From the NCBI RefSeq assembly GCF_016862375.1, contig NZ_BOMV01000001.1, positions 62,001 to 126,000 of the forward strand: 64,000 bases of DNA, read 5' to 3'. The position numbers were made by a program, and so were the translations under genes. Below, piece by piece: positions 18,228 to 28,304 of this stretch (positions are counted from its first letter, which is position 1; every line of letters starts with the position of its first letter). This DNA comes from Paractinoplanes rishiriensis. GTDB taxonomy: Bacteria; Actinomycetota; Actinomycetes; Mycobacteriales; Micromonosporaceae. Below the pieces are notes generated by a model. That model had not been told where the DNA came from. It worked only from the letters and a program-made list of their open reading frames with translations, and searched no databases.

Positions 18228-18908
18228 TCAATCATGCGTCGGCGCAGCGCTGAGGGCCAGTGCCCGCAGGCGCCGGATCGCCTCGGCCGGGTCGTGCGCG
18301 CCGTAGACCGCGGTGCCCGCCACGAACGCGTCCGCACCCGCCTCGGCCGCCTGCTCGATGGTGTCGGCCGCGATCCCGCCGTCCACCTCGAGGCGCACCT
18401 CCAGCTCCTTCGCGGTGATCCGGCGGCGCACGTCGCGCACCTTGGCCAGCATCTCGGGCAGGAACTTCTGCCCGCCGAAGCCGGCCTTGATGGTCATGAT
18501 CAGCACGGTGTCCACATAGGGAAGCAGTTCGAGGTACGGCTCCACGGGGGTGTCCCGGTCGATCGCGAGCCCGGCCTTGGCGCCCGCCGCGCGCAGGGTG
18601 CGGGCCAGCGCGACCGGGTCGTCGCAGGCCTCGGCGTGGAAGGTCACGTTGTACGCGCCGGCTTCCGCGTACCCGGGGGCCCAGCGCTCCGGGTCGGCGA
18701 TCATCAGGTGCACGTCGAACGGGATGCTCGTCGCTTTGCGCAGGCTCTGCACCACCGGCAGGCCGATCGTCAGGTTCGGCACGAAGTGGTTGTCCATGAC
18801 GTCCACGTGCACCCAGTCGGCCGCACCCTCGATGGCGTGCACCTCGTCGGCGAGACGGGCGAAATCGGCGGCCAGAATGCTGGGGGCGATGATCGCAGCG
18901 GGTTCCAC
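18228..18908 (-). CDS. rpe: Ribulose-phosphate 3-epimerase
   Basis: Interconverts ribulose 5-phosphate and xylulose 5-phosphate in the pentose phosphate pathway. The 226-residue TIM-barrel shows [28 protein letters not shown] with the metal-binding His and catalytic Asp, LEVDGGI, and FVAGTAVYG. The phosphate loop reads [12 protein letters not shown], where MTVEPGFGGQ or MSVNPGFGGQ is usual, a small deviation. It is divergent from the septum-formation gene across 91 bp. Confidence 0.96.
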   Translation of the reverse strand: MEPAAIIAPSILAADFARLADEVHAIEGAADWVHVDVMDNHFVPNLTIGLPVVQSLRKATSIPFDVHLMIADPERWAPGYAEAGAYNVTFHAEACDDPVALARTLRAAGAKAGLAIDRDTPVEPYLELLPYVDTVLIMTIKAGFGGQKFLPEMLAKVRDVRRRITAKELEVRLEVDGGIAADTIEQAAEAGADAFVAGTAVYGAHDPAEAIRRLRALALSAAPTHD

Positions 18909-18939
18909 GGCTTGAAGTCTAGGGCGCCCGAGTCGGCGG

Positions 18940-18968
18940 GTTCACCGGCTGCCGACAACCGATAGAGT
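18940..18968 (+). promoter_or_regulatory. Candidate promoter of the septum-formation lipoprotein gene
   Basis: TTCACC followed after about 16-17 nt by TAGAGT (18963-18968) resembles an actinobacterial housekeeping promoter. It would give a leader of about 25 nt containing GGGGAGG ahead of the ATG at 19000. Confidence 0.35.
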
Positions 18969-18999
18969 GACGATCAAGGGATGGCCTGGGGAGGCGACC

Positions 19000-19863
19000 A
19001 TGCGACGCTGGGCGGCCGTCGTGGTCGGCGTGCTCGCCTTGGCCGGCCTGACTCTGGCCGGCCTGTCCGGGTGCGTGGTCATGCCCGACGGCGTCGACGG
19101 CGACATCACCAACAACTGGGCGCCGCTGCCGGCCGCCACCCAGTTCCGGCCGCAGTCCGGCACCTGCCACGGTGATCTGGTGCAGACCGGGCAGGCGGAC
19201 GCCTACGAGCCGGTCGCCTGCACCGCCGAGCATCTGGCCGAGACCGTCGCGGTGGCCGGCATCAGCGGCCAGGACCAGGCGTTCCGGGAGTGCTCGCGGC
19301 AGGCCACCGCATACCTGGGCGCCGACTGGCGGACCGGCTGGGTGGTGCTCCAGCCGGTGCTGCCCAGCAAGGCGGCCTGGGCCGGCGGCGCCCGCTGGGC
19401 ACGCTGCGACGTGGCCGAGACGTCACCGGTCGACGGTGCCCTGGTGCGCCGCTCCGGCACCGTGAAGGGCGCCCTCGCGGCGTCCGGCAAGCTGCGGATG
19501 GCCTGTGCGAACCCCAAGGTCGAGGGCGAGTCGGTCACCGAGATGCACCCGGTGGACTGCGCCAAGAACCACACTGCCGAGTTCGCCGGCCTGTTCGAGA
19601 CCACCCGCAAGTCCGCCCGCCAGCTGAGCACCGACGACCTGGCCGACGGCTGCGAGACCGCGATCGCGACCTTCGCGGCGCTGCCCGACGACGGCGACCT
19701 GTCGGCCCGGGTGGGCTGGCTCGGCTTCCCGCCGGACGAGGCCGCCTGGAAGATGGGCGACCGGGCCGTGCGCTGCTTCCTCTGGCTCAACGGCGAGAAG
19801 ATGAAGGGCTCCTACCGCAACGCCGGCCCGGACAAGCTCAAGATCCACTACGTCCGGCGCTGA
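19000..19863 (+). CDS. Septum-formation family lipoprotein
   Basis: Predicted secreted lipoprotein of 287 aa. A hydrophobic signal (residues 5-20) ends in LSGC with Cys25 as the lipidation site. The mature protein has two related halves, each with spaced Cys and His in patterns like GTCHGD … VACTAEHLAETV and HPVDCAKNHTAEFAG, typical of the actinobacterial septum-formation (Septum_form) domain. I chose the ATG at 19000 because GGGGAGG lies 6 nt upstream; a codon 11 residues earlier lacks such a site. Its last 26 bp overlap the convergent sulfotransferase gene. Its role in division is inferred from family naming only. Confidence 0.8.
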   Translation: MRRWAAVVVGVLALAGLTLAGLSGCVVMPDGVDGDITNNWAPLPAATQFRPQSGTCHGDLVQTGQADAYEPVACTAEHLAETVAVAGISGQDQAFRECSRQATAYLGADWRTGWVVLQPVLPSKAAWAGGARWARCDVAETSPVDGALVRRSGTVKGALAASGKLRMACANPKVEGESVTEMHPVDCAKNHTAEFAGLFETTRKSARQLSTDDLADGCETAIATFAALPDDGDLSARVGWLGFPPDEAAWKMGDRAVRCFLWLNGEKMKGSYRNAGPDKLKIHYVRR

Positions 19864-20467
19864 TCCGGTTGTTGAAGGTCTCGGTGTCGTTGAGGCGCGG
19901 GAACGGGCCGTCCGGCACCGGCACACCGAGGAATTCGCAGAGCGGCCCCCAGCCGTCGGCCACCCGGTAGACGAGCAGGCGGTCCGGCGCGATCTCCGCG
20001 CGTACGGCTGCATTGTGCTCTTGGAAAAGCCGGACCATCGCCTCGCGGTCGGCGAAATTGCCGCCGAAAGTGCCGTCCCAGATCAGACGCTTCAGCATGG
20101 CCCGGGCCGCCGGGACCGCCGTGTCCTCGGCCGGCGGGCGGCCCTGGGCCTGATAGATGGTCCGGTAGGCGCTGTCGTACCACTGCTCGGGGTCGCGCTC
20201 GGTGAGCACCACCTGGGCGTCCGGGTGACGCGCGGTGAGCTCGCGCCAGAAATACGTGCCCGGCCAGTCCACGCTCGACCGGAAGCCGGCAAACGCCGCG
20301 TCGAGACTGTCCGGGTCGCCGTCCGCGGCGTCGCTGAGCAGCTTGGACCGCTCCGGATCGTCGAGCACCGTGACCATGTGCAGGCAAGGTCCGAAGCCGA
20401 GTTGCTCCAGAGCGGCCTTGAGACTGAGAGTTCCGGTACGGCCGAAGCCGGCGCCAATGACATTCAT
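19838..20467 (-). CDS. Sulfotransferase-family protein
   Basis: Predicted cytosolic sulfotransferase (Sulfotransfer_4-like), 209 aa. The N-terminal 5'-phosphosulfate loop reads GAGFGRTGTLSLKAAL, where PAPS would bind, and VVLTERDPEQWYDS resembles the 3'-phosphate-binding strand and helix. The body (TYFWRELTARHPDAQ, PDRLLVYRVADGWGPL) matches proteins of this family found in many actinobacteria. Acceptor substrate unknown. Its 3' end overlaps the plus-strand lipoprotein gene by 26 bp, so the two transcripts are convergent and partly complementary. Confidence 0.85.
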   Translation of the reverse strand: MNVIGAGFGRTGTLSLKAALEQLGFGPCLHMVTVLDDPERSKLLSDAADGDPDSLDAAFAGFRSSVDWPGTYFWRELTARHPDAQVVLTERDPEQWYDSAYRTIYQAQGRPPAEDTAVPAARAMLKRLIWDGTFGGNFADREAMVRLFQEHNAAVRAEIAPDRLLVYRVADGWGPLCEFLGVPVPDGPFPRLNDTETFNNRISAGRSGS

Positions 20468-20510
20468 CGATCGTTTATACCGGACGTTGTTGATGGATTC
20501 GGTGCAGAAG

Positions 20511-21995
20511 TCAGGCGGTGCGGCGCAACATCGCCAAAAACATCGCGTCGGTGCCGTGCCGGTGCGGCCACAACTGCACGGTCGGCCCGGCGCCCAGGCC
20601 CGGCATGCCCGGCGGCAGCAGCGGCCGGGCGTCCACGAAATCGACCTCGACGCCCGAACGCCGGGCCCCCTCGGTCACCGTCACCTGGGTCTCGACCATG
20701 TGTGGCGAGCAGGTCACGTACGCCACCACGCCGCCCGGACGGACCGCCCGCAGCGCCGCCACCAGGAGTTCCCGCTGGAGCTTGGTGAGTGGCGGCAGAT
20801 CGGCCGGCCGGCGCCGCCACCGCGACTCGGGCCGGCGGCGCAGCGAACCCAGCCCGGTGCACGGCGCGTCCACCAGCACCCGGTCGAATCCGTCCTCGGG
20901 CAGGTCGGGGTCGCGTCCCACCGAGCGACCGTCCATCGGCAGCACCGTCACCGGCATGCCCTCGGTCGCGTTTTCGACCAGCCGCGCCCGGTGCTCGGCC
21001 ACCTCGACCGCGGTCACCTCGGCGCCGCGCAGCGCCGCGATCGACCCGAGCAGTGCGGTCTTGCCACCCGGGCCGGCGCACAGGTCGAGCCAGCGGGTGT
21101 CCCGGCCGTCCACCTCGGCGGCCAGCAGCGCGGCCGCCACCAGTTGGGAACCCTCGTCCTGGACGTGTGCCCGGCCGTCGCGGATCGCGGACAGGTTGCC
21201 CGGGGCCCCGCCGCCCAGGTAGACCGTGTACGGCGAAAAGGCGCCCGGCGTCCCGCCCACCTCGTCGGCCAGTTCGACCGCGTCGGCCCGGCCCGGCCGC
21301 GCGCACAGGTGCACGCCCGGCGGCTGGTTGTCGTCGATCAGCAGGCGCGCGGTCTCGTCCAGGTCGCCGCCCAGCGACTCGGCGAACGACCGGATGATCC
21401 ACTCGGGGTGGTTGTGGTGCACCGAGAGGTTGCCCACCGGGTTTTCGTCGTACGCCGGTGCCAGCTTGGCCAGCCAGTCCTCCAGCGGCTTCTCGGCGAT
21501 CGTGCGCAGCACCGCGTTCGCGAAGCCGGCCGCACCGGTCGCCACCGAGCGCACCAGGTCGACGGTCTGGCTCACCGCGGCGTGCGCCGGCACCCGGGTG
21601 TAGAGCAGCTGATAGGTGCCCAGCCGCAGGGCGTCGCGGGCCGGCGGGTCGATCCGGGCCACCTCGCGCCCCGAGGCGTCCGCCAGGATCAGGTCGATGG
21701 TGCCGAGCGTGCGCAGCGTGCCGTAGGTCAATTCAGTGGCAAAAGCGGCGTCCCGGCCGGTCAGCCCCATGCCCCGGAGGATGTCCGGCAAGACCAGATT
21801 GGCGTACGCGTCATCGCGGTGCACCGCGGCGATCGCCTCATACGCCGCCTGGCGGGCCGGGTCGGACGGCGGACGGCCACCCCGCGGATGCCGGCCGGAC
21901 CGGGAGTCGCGCTCGTAGCCCGGGCCGGCGGTGCCGCGCGGCCGTCCCGAACCACGCGGGCGGTCGGCGCGGTGCTGGTGATGCTGGTCGCTCAC
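20511..21995 (-). CDS. rsmB: 16S rRNA (cytosine(967)-C5)-methyltransferase
   Basis: Methylates C967 of 16S rRNA using SAM; 494 aa. After a disordered Gly/Arg-rich N-terminal tail of about 45 residues comes a NusB-like RNA-binding domain (~50-180), then the methyltransferase domain. That domain has the SAM loop [15 protein letters not shown], motif [18 protein letters not shown] with one catalytic Cys, and CSPHMVETQ with the other. The ATG overlaps the fmt stop (ATGA). It is last in the P450-def-fmt-rsmB cluster. Confidence 0.96.
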   Translation of the reverse strand: MSDQHHQHRADRPRGSGRPRGTAGPGYERDSRSGRHPRGGRPPSDPARQAAYEAIAAVHRDDAYANLVLPDILRGMGLTGRDAAFATELTYGTLRTLGTIDLILADASGREVARIDPPARDALRLGTYQLLYTRVPAHAAVSQTVDLVRSVATGAAGFANAVLRTIAEKPLEDWLAKLAPAYDENPVGNLSVHHNHPEWIIRSFAESLGGDLDETARLLIDDNQPPGVHLCARPGRADAVELADEVGGTPGAFSPYTVYLGGGAPGNLSAIRDGRAHVQDEGSQLVAAALLAAEVDGRDTRWLDLCAGPGGKTALLGSIAALRGAEVTAVEVAEHRARLVENATEGMPVTVLPMDGRSVGRDPDLPEDGFDRVLVDAPCTGLGSLRRRPESRWRRRPADLPPLTKLQRELLVAALRAVRPGGVVAYVTCSPHMVETQVTVTEGARRSGVEVDFVDARPLLPPGMPGLGAGPTVQLWPHRHGTDAMFLAMLRRTA

Positions 21996-22927
21996 GAAAG
22001 TGTCTCCCCGGGCTGGATCCGCAGGCCACGGGCCCAGTCGGTGGCCGCCATCGGCCTTTTGCCGGCCGCGCGCACCTCACCCAGCGCGACCGGGGTGCTG
22101 GCCGTGCCGACCAGCACCTGGCTGCGCTCGACCAGCAGGTCACCGGGCCCGAGCTGGGGGCCGTTGGCCACCGGGCGGACCGGGCCCAGTTTGAGCCGGT
22201 CATCGCGCAGCGTGGTCCAGGCGCCCGGGGCCGGGGTGCAGGCCCGGATCCGGCGGTCGACCGCGAACGACGGGTCGGTCCAGCGGATCCGCGCGTCGTC
22301 GACGGTGAGTTTCGGCGCCAGCGAGATGCCGTCGGCCGGCTGCGGGTGGGCCCGGGCGGTGCCCGCCTCGATCGCGTCGAGTACCGCGACGAGCAGGCCG
22401 GCGCCCGAAACGGCGAGCCGGTCGAGCAGGTCACCGGACGTGTCGGCGGGCCGGATGTCCTCGGTGAGGGTGCCGTAGACCGGCCCGGTGTCGAGCCCCG
22501 CCTCGAGCTCGAAGACGCTGGCGCCGGTCACCTCGTCGCCGTGCAGCACCGCGTGCTGCACGGGTGCGGCGCCGCGCCACGCGGGCAGCAGCGAGAAGTG
22601 CAGGTTGACCCAGCCGTGTTTGGGGATCTCGAGCGCACTGGGCGGCACCAGGGCGCCGTACGCCACCACCGGCACGCAGTCCGGCGCCAGCTCGCGCAGC
22701 CGCTCCTGGAACTCGGGCTCGCGCGGCTTTGCCGGGGTGAGCACCTCGATGCCGCGCTCGTCGGCCCACGCTCCGGCGGGCGAGCGCACCAGGCGGCGGC
22801 CGCGGCCGGCCGGCGCGTCCGGGCGGGTGACCACGGCGAGCAGTTCGTGTGCGGAGCCGGCGATGGCGTCCAGCGCGGGCAGGGTGACGGCCGGGGTGCC
22901 GGCGAAGACGATGCGCAACCCGCTCAC
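21992..22927 (-). CDS. fmt: Methionyl-tRNA formyltransferase
   Basis: Formylates Met-tRNAfMet using 10-formyl-tetrahydrofolate. It has 311 aa from a GTG start that overlaps the def stop (GTGA). The N-terminal catalytic domain shows [29 protein letters not shown], and the hallmark [19 protein letters not shown] with GLDTGPVY. The C-terminal OB-like tRNA-binding domain starts near residue 205. A 24-codon upstream extension exists but lies inside def. Confidence 0.97.
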   Translation of the reverse strand: MSGLRIVFAGTPAVTLPALDAIAGSAHELLAVVTRPDAPAGRGRRLVRSPAGAWADERGIEVLTPAKPREPEFQERLRELAPDCVPVVAYGALVPPSALEIPKHGWVNLHFSLLPAWRGAAPVQHAVLHGDEVTGASVFELEAGLDTGPVYGTLTEDIRPADTSGDLLDRLAVSGAGLLVAVLDAIEAGTARAHPQPADGISLAPKLTVDDARIRWTDPSFAVDRRIRACTPAPGAWTTLRDDRLKLGPVRPVANGPQLGPGDLLVERSQVLVGTASTPVALGEVRAAGKRPMAATDWARGLRIQPGETLS

Positions 22928-23481
22928 CGCCCCAGACCGAAGATGCCCCGGCCGTGCGGGCTGTCCTTGACCGTGGGCGGCTTGCCGGCGTCGTACCACT
23001 CGGCGGCGCGGATCTGCTTCATCGCGTCCTTGCGGGCCGCGGCGTCCAGCCGGTCGAGGAACAGCACGCCGTCCAGGTGGTCGGTCTCGTGCTGCACGCA
23101 GCGCGACATCAGCCCGGTGCCGATCACCCGGATCGGGTCGCCGAACTCGTTGAAGCCGGCCGCCACGACGTTTTGCCGGCGCTTGGTGTCGACGTAGATG
23201 CCCGGGATGGAGAGGCAGCCCTCCGGCCCGTCCTGTTCCTCCTCGTCGGGGAAGGTCAGAACCGGATTGATGAGGTGTCCCACCACGTCGTCGACGTCGA
23301 AGGAGAACACCCGCAGGCCGACACCGAGCTGGGGCGCGGCCAGGCCGGCGCCGCCCTCGTCCTGCATGGTCTCGACCAGGTCCTGCACCAGCTTGCGCAG
23401 TTCCTTGTCGAAGTCGACGACCGGATCGGCCGGCGTCCGCAGCACCGGATCGCCGAAGAGACGGATGGGCTGGACGGTCAC
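22924..23481 (-). CDS. def: Peptide deformylase
   Basis: Metalloenzyme that removes the N-formyl group from new proteins, 185 aa. The three deformylase motifs are intact: [17 protein letters not shown] with the metal Cys, and QHETDHLDG with two metal His and the catalytic Glu. I chose the GTG at 23481 ([15 protein letters not shown]) because AGGAG lies 9 nt upstream; the open frame extends 12 codons further. It follows the P450 gene by 36 bp. Confidence 0.97.
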   Translation of the reverse strand: MTVQPIRLFGDPVLRTPADPVVDFDKELRKLVQDLVETMQDEGGAGLAAPQLGVGLRVFSFDVDDVVGHLINPVLTFPDEEEQDGPEGCLSIPGIYVDTKRRQNVVAAGFNEFGDPIRVIGTGLMSRCVQHETDHLDGVLFLDRLDAAARKDAMKQIRAAEWYDAGKPPTVKDSPHGRGIFGLGR

Positions 23482-23517
23482 GCGGCGAAACTCCTGACGT
23501 CGTGGGGCGGCACCCAT

Positions 23518-24759
23518 CTAGTCTACGGAGTCGCTTCTCAGGCTCACCGGCAGCGCCTGCCAGCCGCGCAGGTTCATCCGCGGCCGTCGTCGCGGGCGGC
23601 CGTCGAGGGCCAGGTCCGGGTAACGGCGCAGCAGCGCGGGGAGGGCCACCTGCGCCTCCAGGCGGGCCAGGGGTGCGCCGAGGCAGTAGTGCGCGCCCGC
23701 GCCGAAGGAGAGCGGGGTGTTGCCCGTACGGCTCGGATCGAAGACCTCGGGAAGCACGAAGCGCGACGGATCCCGGTTGGCCGCACCCAGCAGCAGCACC
23801 AATTCGGCGTCAGCCGGGATCTTGATCCCGGCGATCTCCACGGGCACGCTGGTGAACCGCTCGGTGAGCTGCACCGGCGAGTCGATCCGCAGCACCTCCT
23901 CGACCACCGCCGGCGCCGCGGCCGGGTTCTGTCGGAGCTCGTCGGCGCACCCGGGATGGTCGAGCAACAGGACGATGCCGTTCCCGATCAGGTTGGTCGT
24001 GGTCTCGAAGCCGGCGACCAGCAGCAGCGCCAGGTTGGCCAGCAGTTCGTCGCCGGTGAGCCGCGCGCCGTCCGCGTCGTGCGCCGCGGCCAGGGCGGTG
24101 ACCAGATCGTCGGCCGGTTGCGCCCGGCGGTGACCGACCAGCTCGGTGAAATAGCCGGTGAGTTCGACGGCGGCCCGGTCGGCGCGCCGGCGGTCCTCCT
24201 CGGTCCAGCGCACCTCGAGGACGGCGGTCAGATCCTCGGCCAGCCGCCGGAACCGCCCCCGGTCCGCCGGCGGCACGCCGAGCAGCGCGGTGATCACCCC
24301 GATCGGCAGCGGATAGGCGAGGTCCGAAACGAGATCGGCCGCGGTGCCGGTCAGGCCGTCGAGCGTCTCGTCCACCTGCTCGGCGATGACCTCGCGCAGG
24401 GCAGCCACCCGGCGCGCGGTGAAGACCCCGGCGGCGAGCCGGCGCATCCGGGTGTGCTGTGGCGGGTTGGTGCGCAACATCGAGTCGGCGAACAGGGCGA
24501 CCGCCCGGTTGTCGCGCCAGTCACTCCCCCAGTTCTCGTCGAGACGGCGGGAGTCGTACGCCTCGGCGGTGGGATCGCGGAGGATCCGGTCCACCGCGGC
24601 GTACCCGGAGACGAAGTAGTAGCCGGCGCTGACCTGCAGAACCGGCCCGTGCGCGTGCAGCGCCGCGTAGGCCGGGTTCGGATCGTGCCCCGTCTGCGGC
24701 GAGAGCAGCGTTTCAACGGCCGTGGCGGCGTCCATCGCCATATCATGAATGATTGTCAC
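23518..24759 (-). CDS. Cytochrome P450
   Basis: Soluble bacterial class I cytochrome P450 of about 413 aa. The I-helix oxygen-activation motif is AGFETTTN, the K-helix ExxR is EEVLRID, and the heme-binding loop is [15 protein letters not shown] with the proximal Cys. [17 protein letters not shown] is the usual C-helix region. The start is uncertain: GTG at 24759 with a GGATGGA-like site, or ATG at 24741 or 24735. No ferredoxin or reductase gene is adjacent. It shares a 125-bp divergent gap with priA and stands ahead of def-fmt-rsmB. Substrate unknown. Confidence 0.93.
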   Translation of the reverse strand: MTIIHDMAMDAATAVETLLSPQTGHDPNPAYAALHAHGPVLQVSAGYYFVSGYAAVDRILRDPTAEAYDSRRLDENWGSDWRDNRAVALFADSMLRTNPPQHTRMRRLAAGVFTARRVAALREVIAEQVDETLDGLTGTAADLVSDLAYPLPIGVITALLGVPPADRGRFRRLAEDLTAVLEVRWTEEDRRRADRAAVELTGYFTELVGHRRAQPADDLVTALAAAHDADGARLTGDELLANLALLLVAGFETTTNLIGNGIVLLLDHPGCADELRQNPAAAPAVVEEVLRIDSPVQLTERFTSVPVEIAGIKIPADAELVLLLGAANRDPSRFVLPEVFDPSRTGNTPLSFGAGAHYCLGAPLARLEAQVALPALLRRYPDLALDGRPRRRPRMNLRGWQALPVSLRSDSVD

Positions 24760-24884
24760 GTTTCCATCCAACCGGCGCGTTGATCCACTGTGGCCCGCGA
24801 CGCCGCGAGATCCGCCGCCACCACCGCGCCGCCATCCCGCCACTGCCACCGTACTGTCGGACCCCGCGGGCAGAATGTGCGGTG

Positions 24885-26981
24885 ATGACGACGAAGAGTG
24901 CACGCAGCGAACGGGTGCCGGCCGAACGGCTTCCGGTGGCTCGCGTGTGCGTCGACGTGCCGCTGCCCCATCTCGACCGGCCGTTCGACTATCTGGTGGC
25001 GGCCGCCGATGATGCGTCCGCGCAGCCCGGGGTGCGGGTCAAGGTCCGGTTCGCCGGGCAGCTCGTCGGCGGCTACCTACTGGAACGCGCCGAAACCTCG
25101 CCGCACGGCGGCAAACTGGCCTATCTGGACAAGGTGGTCTCCCCCGAGCAGATCCTCGACCCCGAGGTCGCCCGGCTGGCCCGCGCGGTGGCCGATCGCT
25201 ACGCCGGCAACCTGTGCGACGTCCTCCGCCTCGCCGTCCCACCCCGCCACGCCCGCGTCGAGTCCCAAGCCGCCCGCCCAGATGACCAGCCCGCCCGCCC
25301 AGATGGCCAGCCCGCCCGCCCAGATGACCAAGCTCCCCGCCCGGATGACCAGACCGCCGAGCCGGCCCTGGCCGAAGGGAGCGCCCAGCCAGGTGCCCCG
25401 CCCGCTCCCCTCGAGCCGCCGGCCCCGGTCGACACCGCCGGCTGGGCGCGTTACTCCGCGGGCGCCGCCTTCCTCCGCGCGCTCGAGGAGGGTCGCAACG
25501 CGCGCGCCGTCTGGGGTGCGCTCCCCGGCGAGGAGTGGGCCACCCGCATCGCCGAGGCGGCCGCCGCAACCGTCCGCGGCGGCCGGGGCGTGGTGATCGT
25601 GGTGGCCGACGCGCGCGACCTCGACCGGGTCGACCGGGCACTCGGCGCGGTCCTCGGCCCCGGACGCCACGTCGCCCTGAACGCCGCCCTGGGCCCGGCC
25701 GAGCGCTACCGCCGTTTCCTGGCCGCCAGCCGGCACCGCGTCCCGGTGGTGGCCGGCACCCGGGCCGCCATGTGGGCACCCACCGCCAAACTCGGCCTGG
25801 TGGTGATCTGGGACGACGGCGACGACCTGCACGCCGAGCCCCGCTCGCCATACCCGCACGCCCGCGAGGTGCTGCTCACCCGGGCCAGCCTCGCCGGCTG
25901 CGCCGCGCTGGTGGCCGGCTTCACCCGCACCGGCGAGGCCCAGTTGCTGCTGGAGACCGGCTGGGCCCGCGAGATCACCGCCGACCGCGACACGCTCCGC
26001 GCCGCCGCCCCGGCCATCGCACCCACCGGCGACGACCCGCAGTTGGCCCGCGACCCCGGTGCGGCCACCGCACGGCTGCCCAGCCTGGCCTGGCAGACCG
26101 CCCGGCAGGCGCTGCAGGCCGGAGCGCCGGTGCTGGTGCAGGTTCCCCGGCGGGGCTACCTGCCCTCGGTGGCCTGCGCCGAGTGCCGCACCCCGGCGCG
26201 CTGCCCGCACTGTTCCGGCCCGTTGAGCCTGGCCGGCGCCCGCGACGTCCCGGTCTGCCGGTGGTGCGGCCGGGCCGCCGCGGCCTACGGCTGCCCCGTC
26301 TGCAGCGGTCGCCGGCTCCGGGCGTCGGTCACCGGCGCCCGGCGCACGGCCGAGGAGTTGGGACGCGCCTTCCCCGACACCACGGTCCGCACCTCCGGAC
26401 GCGACGAGATCCTCGACACGGTCCCCGCCGAGCCGGCCCTGATCGTCGCCACCCCCGGCGCCGAACCGGTCGCGGCCAACGGCTACGGCGCTGTGCTGCT
26501 GCTGGACACCTGGGCCCTGCTCACCCGCTCCGACCTGCGCGCCGCCGAGGAGACGATGCGCCGCTGGCTCAACGCCGCAGCCCTGGCCCGCCCCGCCGGC
26601 GCCGGCGGCCGGGTCGTGGTGGTGGCCGACGGTTCCCTGGTGACCGTGCAGGCACTGATCCGCTGGGACCCGGGTTGGTTCGCCGCGCGCGAGCTGGCCG
26701 AGCGGCGCGAGCTGGGCTTCCCACCCGCCTCCCGGATGGCCAGCATCACCGGCAAGCCGGCCGCGGTCGCAGAGTTGCTCGCCGCCGCCCGCCTGCCCGA
26801 GGGCGCCGAGGTGCTGGGCCCCGTCCCTGCCGACAACGACGAGGAACGCATGCTGCTCCGCACCCGCCGCAGCCAGGCCGCCGACCTGGCCCGAGCCCTG
26901 CACGAGGCCGCCGCCGTCCGCACGGCGAAAAAGGCAGCGTTGCCGGTCCGAGTGGAGGTGGATCCCGCCACCCTGTTCTAA
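24885..26981 (+). CDS. priA: Primosomal protein PriA-like, helicase motifs lost
   Basis: Replication-restart factor homologue of 698 aa, of the actinobacterial type that is probably not an active helicase. The N-terminal DNA-binding domain starts VARVCVDVPLPHLDRPFDYLV. The Walker A site is degraded to AVWGALPGEEW with no GKT, and DEEH is replaced by WDDGDD. The zinc region keeps its cysteines: CAECRTPARCPHC and CRWCGRAAAAYGCPVC. Residues ~130-157 carry four copies of a Pro/Asp/Gln heptapeptide. The start is ATG 24885 (or GTG 24882). It is convergent with metK. Confidence 0.93.
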   Translation: MTTKSARSERVPAERLPVARVCVDVPLPHLDRPFDYLVAAADDASAQPGVRVKVRFAGQLVGGYLLERAETSPHGGKLAYLDKVVSPEQILDPEVARLARAVADRYAGNLCDVLRLAVPPRHARVESQAARPDDQPARPDGQPARPDDQAPRPDDQTAEPALAEGSAQPGAPPAPLEPPAPVDTAGWARYSAGAAFLRALEEGRNARAVWGALPGEEWATRIAEAAAATVRGGRGVVIVVADARDLDRVDRALGAVLGPGRHVALNAALGPAERYRRFLAASRHRVPVVAGTRAAMWAPTAKLGLVVIWDDGDDLHAEPRSPYPHAREVLLTRASLAGCAALVAGFTRTGEAQLLLETGWAREITADRDTLRAAAPAIAPTGDDPQLARDPGAATARLPSLAWQTARQALQAGAPVLVQVPRRGYLPSVACAECRTPARCPHCSGPLSLAGARDVPVCRWCGRAAAAYGCPVCSGRRLRASVTGARRTAEELGRAFPDTTVRTSGRDEILDTVPAEPALIVATPGAEPVAANGYGAVLLLDTWALLTRSDLRAAEETMRRWLNAAALARPAGAGGRVVVVADGSLVTVQALIRWDPGWFAARELAERRELGFPPASRMASITGKPAAVAELLAAARLPEGAEVLGPVPADNDEERMLLRTRRSQAADLARALHEAAAVRTAKKAALPVRVEVDPATLF
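25271..25354 (+). repeat. 21-bp tandem repeat inside priA (4 units)
   Basis: Four consecutive 21-bp units of the type CGCCCGCCCAGATGACCAGC C, the last two degenerate. They encode ARPDDQP, ARPDGQP, ARPDDQA and PRPDDQT. The repeat lies in a linker between the N-terminal DNA-binding domain and the helicase-like core. Confidence 0.85.
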
Positions 26982-26999
26982 GTCATGGGCGAAAGTAAA

Positions 27000-27027
27000 C
27001 CGGCGCCCCGCAAAAGCGAGACGCCGG
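27000..27027. terminator. Bidirectional terminator between priA and metK
   Basis: CCGGCG (27000-27005) pairs with CGCCGG (27022-27027), with an inner CGC/GCG pair around AAAA. It is followed by A-rich sequence on the plus strand. It sits midway between the convergent stops of priA and metK. Confidence 0.65.
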
Positions 27028-27039
27028 CAAACAACAAAC

Positions 27040-28230
27040 TCAGGCAGCAGCGTTCTTGAGATCCTGAGCACGATCGGTGCTCTCCCACCGCAGTTCGGGC
27101 AGGTCCCGCCCGAAGTGCCCGTAGGCAGCCGTCTGCTGATAGATCGGCCGCAGCAGGTCGAGGTCACGGATGATCGCGGCCGGACGCAGGTCGAAGACCT
27201 CGTTGATGGCCTTCTCGATCCGCTCCACCGGCACGTTCTCGGTGCCGAACGTCTCGACGAACAGCGACACCGGGTGCGCCTTGCCGATCGCGTACGCCAC
27301 CTGGGTCTCGCACCGCTCGGCCAGCCCCGCCGCCACCACGTTCTTGGCCACCCAGCGCATCGCGTACGCCGCCGAGCGGTCCACCTTGGACGGGTCCTTG
27401 CCGGAGAAAGCGCCGCCGCCGTGGCGCGCGTACCCGCCGTACGTGTCCACAATGATCTTGCGGCCGGTCAGGCCGGCGTCGCCCATCGGGCCGCCGATCT
27501 CGAAGCGGCCGGTCGGGTTGACCAGCAGCCGGTAACCCTCGGTGTCGAGGCCGAGGCCCTCCAGCTCGGGCGCGATCACGTGCTCGCGGACGTCCGGCGT
27601 GAGCAGCGACTCCAGCGAGATGTCGGCCGCGTGCTGCGACGAGACCACGACGGTGTCGAGGCGGACCGGGCGCAGGCCGTCGTACTCGATGGTGACCTGG
27701 GTCTTGCCGTCGGGACGCAGGTACGGGATGGTGCCGTCCTTGCGGGCCGCGGACAGCCGCCGGGCCAGCCGGTGCGCCAGCGCGATCGGCAGCGGCATCA
27801 GCTCGGGGGTCTCCGAGCAGGCGAAGCCGAACATCATGCCCTGGTCGCCGGCGCCCTGCGCGTCGAGAACGTGCTCCGAGTCGCCCTCGCGCAGCTCGAT
27901 CGCGCTGTCGACGCCCTGGGCGATGTCGGGTGACTGCGAGCCGATGGAGACGCTCACGCCACAGGACGCGCCGTCGAAGCCCTTCTTCGACGAGTCGTAT
28001 CCGATCCGCAGGATCGTGTCGCGCACGATGCTCGGGATGTCGGCGTAGGCCTGGGTGGTTACCTCGCCCGCGACGTGGACCTGCCCCGTGGTGATCAGGG
28101 TTTCCACCGCGACCCGGCTGCGCGGGTCCTGGCGGAGCAGGGCGTCGAGAATGCCGTCGCTGATCTGGTCAGCGATCTTGTCCGGGTGGCCTTCCGTGAC
28201 CGACTCGGAGGTGAACAGGCGGCGTGCCAC
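27040..28230 (-). CDS. metK: S-adenosylmethionine synthetase
   Basis: Makes SAM from methionine and ATP, 396 aa. Signature motifs are all present: [16 protein letters not shown] at the N-terminus, [10 protein letters not shown], and the phosphate loop [16 protein letters not shown]. The normal three-domain length is kept. It follows coaBC by 74 bp, a gap with no riboswitch-like signature. Confidence 0.99.
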   Translation of the reverse strand: MARRLFTSESVTEGHPDKIADQISDGILDALLRQDPRSRVAVETLITTGQVHVAGEVTTQAYADIPSIVRDTILRIGYDSSKKGFDGASCGVSVSIGSQSPDIAQGVDSAIELREGDSEHVLDAQGAGDQGMMFGFACSETPELMPLPIALAHRLARRLSAARKDGTIPYLRPDGKTQVTIEYDGLRPVRLDTVVVSSQHAADISLESLLTPDVREHVIAPELEGLGLDTEGYRLLVNPTGRFEIGGPMGDAGLTGRKIIVDTYGGYARHGGGAFSGKDPSKVDRSAAYAMRWVAKNVVAAGLAERCETQVAYAIGKAHPVSLFVETFGTENVPVERIEKAINEVFDLRPAAIIRDLDLLRPIYQQTAAYGHFGRDLPELRWESTDRAQDLKNAAA

Positions 28231-28304
28231 GGTGCTCCTCAGCTGTCGAAAAACGAATTAACGCGAGAGTGTAGCCACCGCTGGCGACCGAGGTCGTCTG
28301 GGTG

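Noticed and set aside
24760..24903. Longer N-terminus of the P450
   Set aside because: The added residues are Ser/Gly/Arg-rich, overlap the priA start region, and are not part of the P450 fold.
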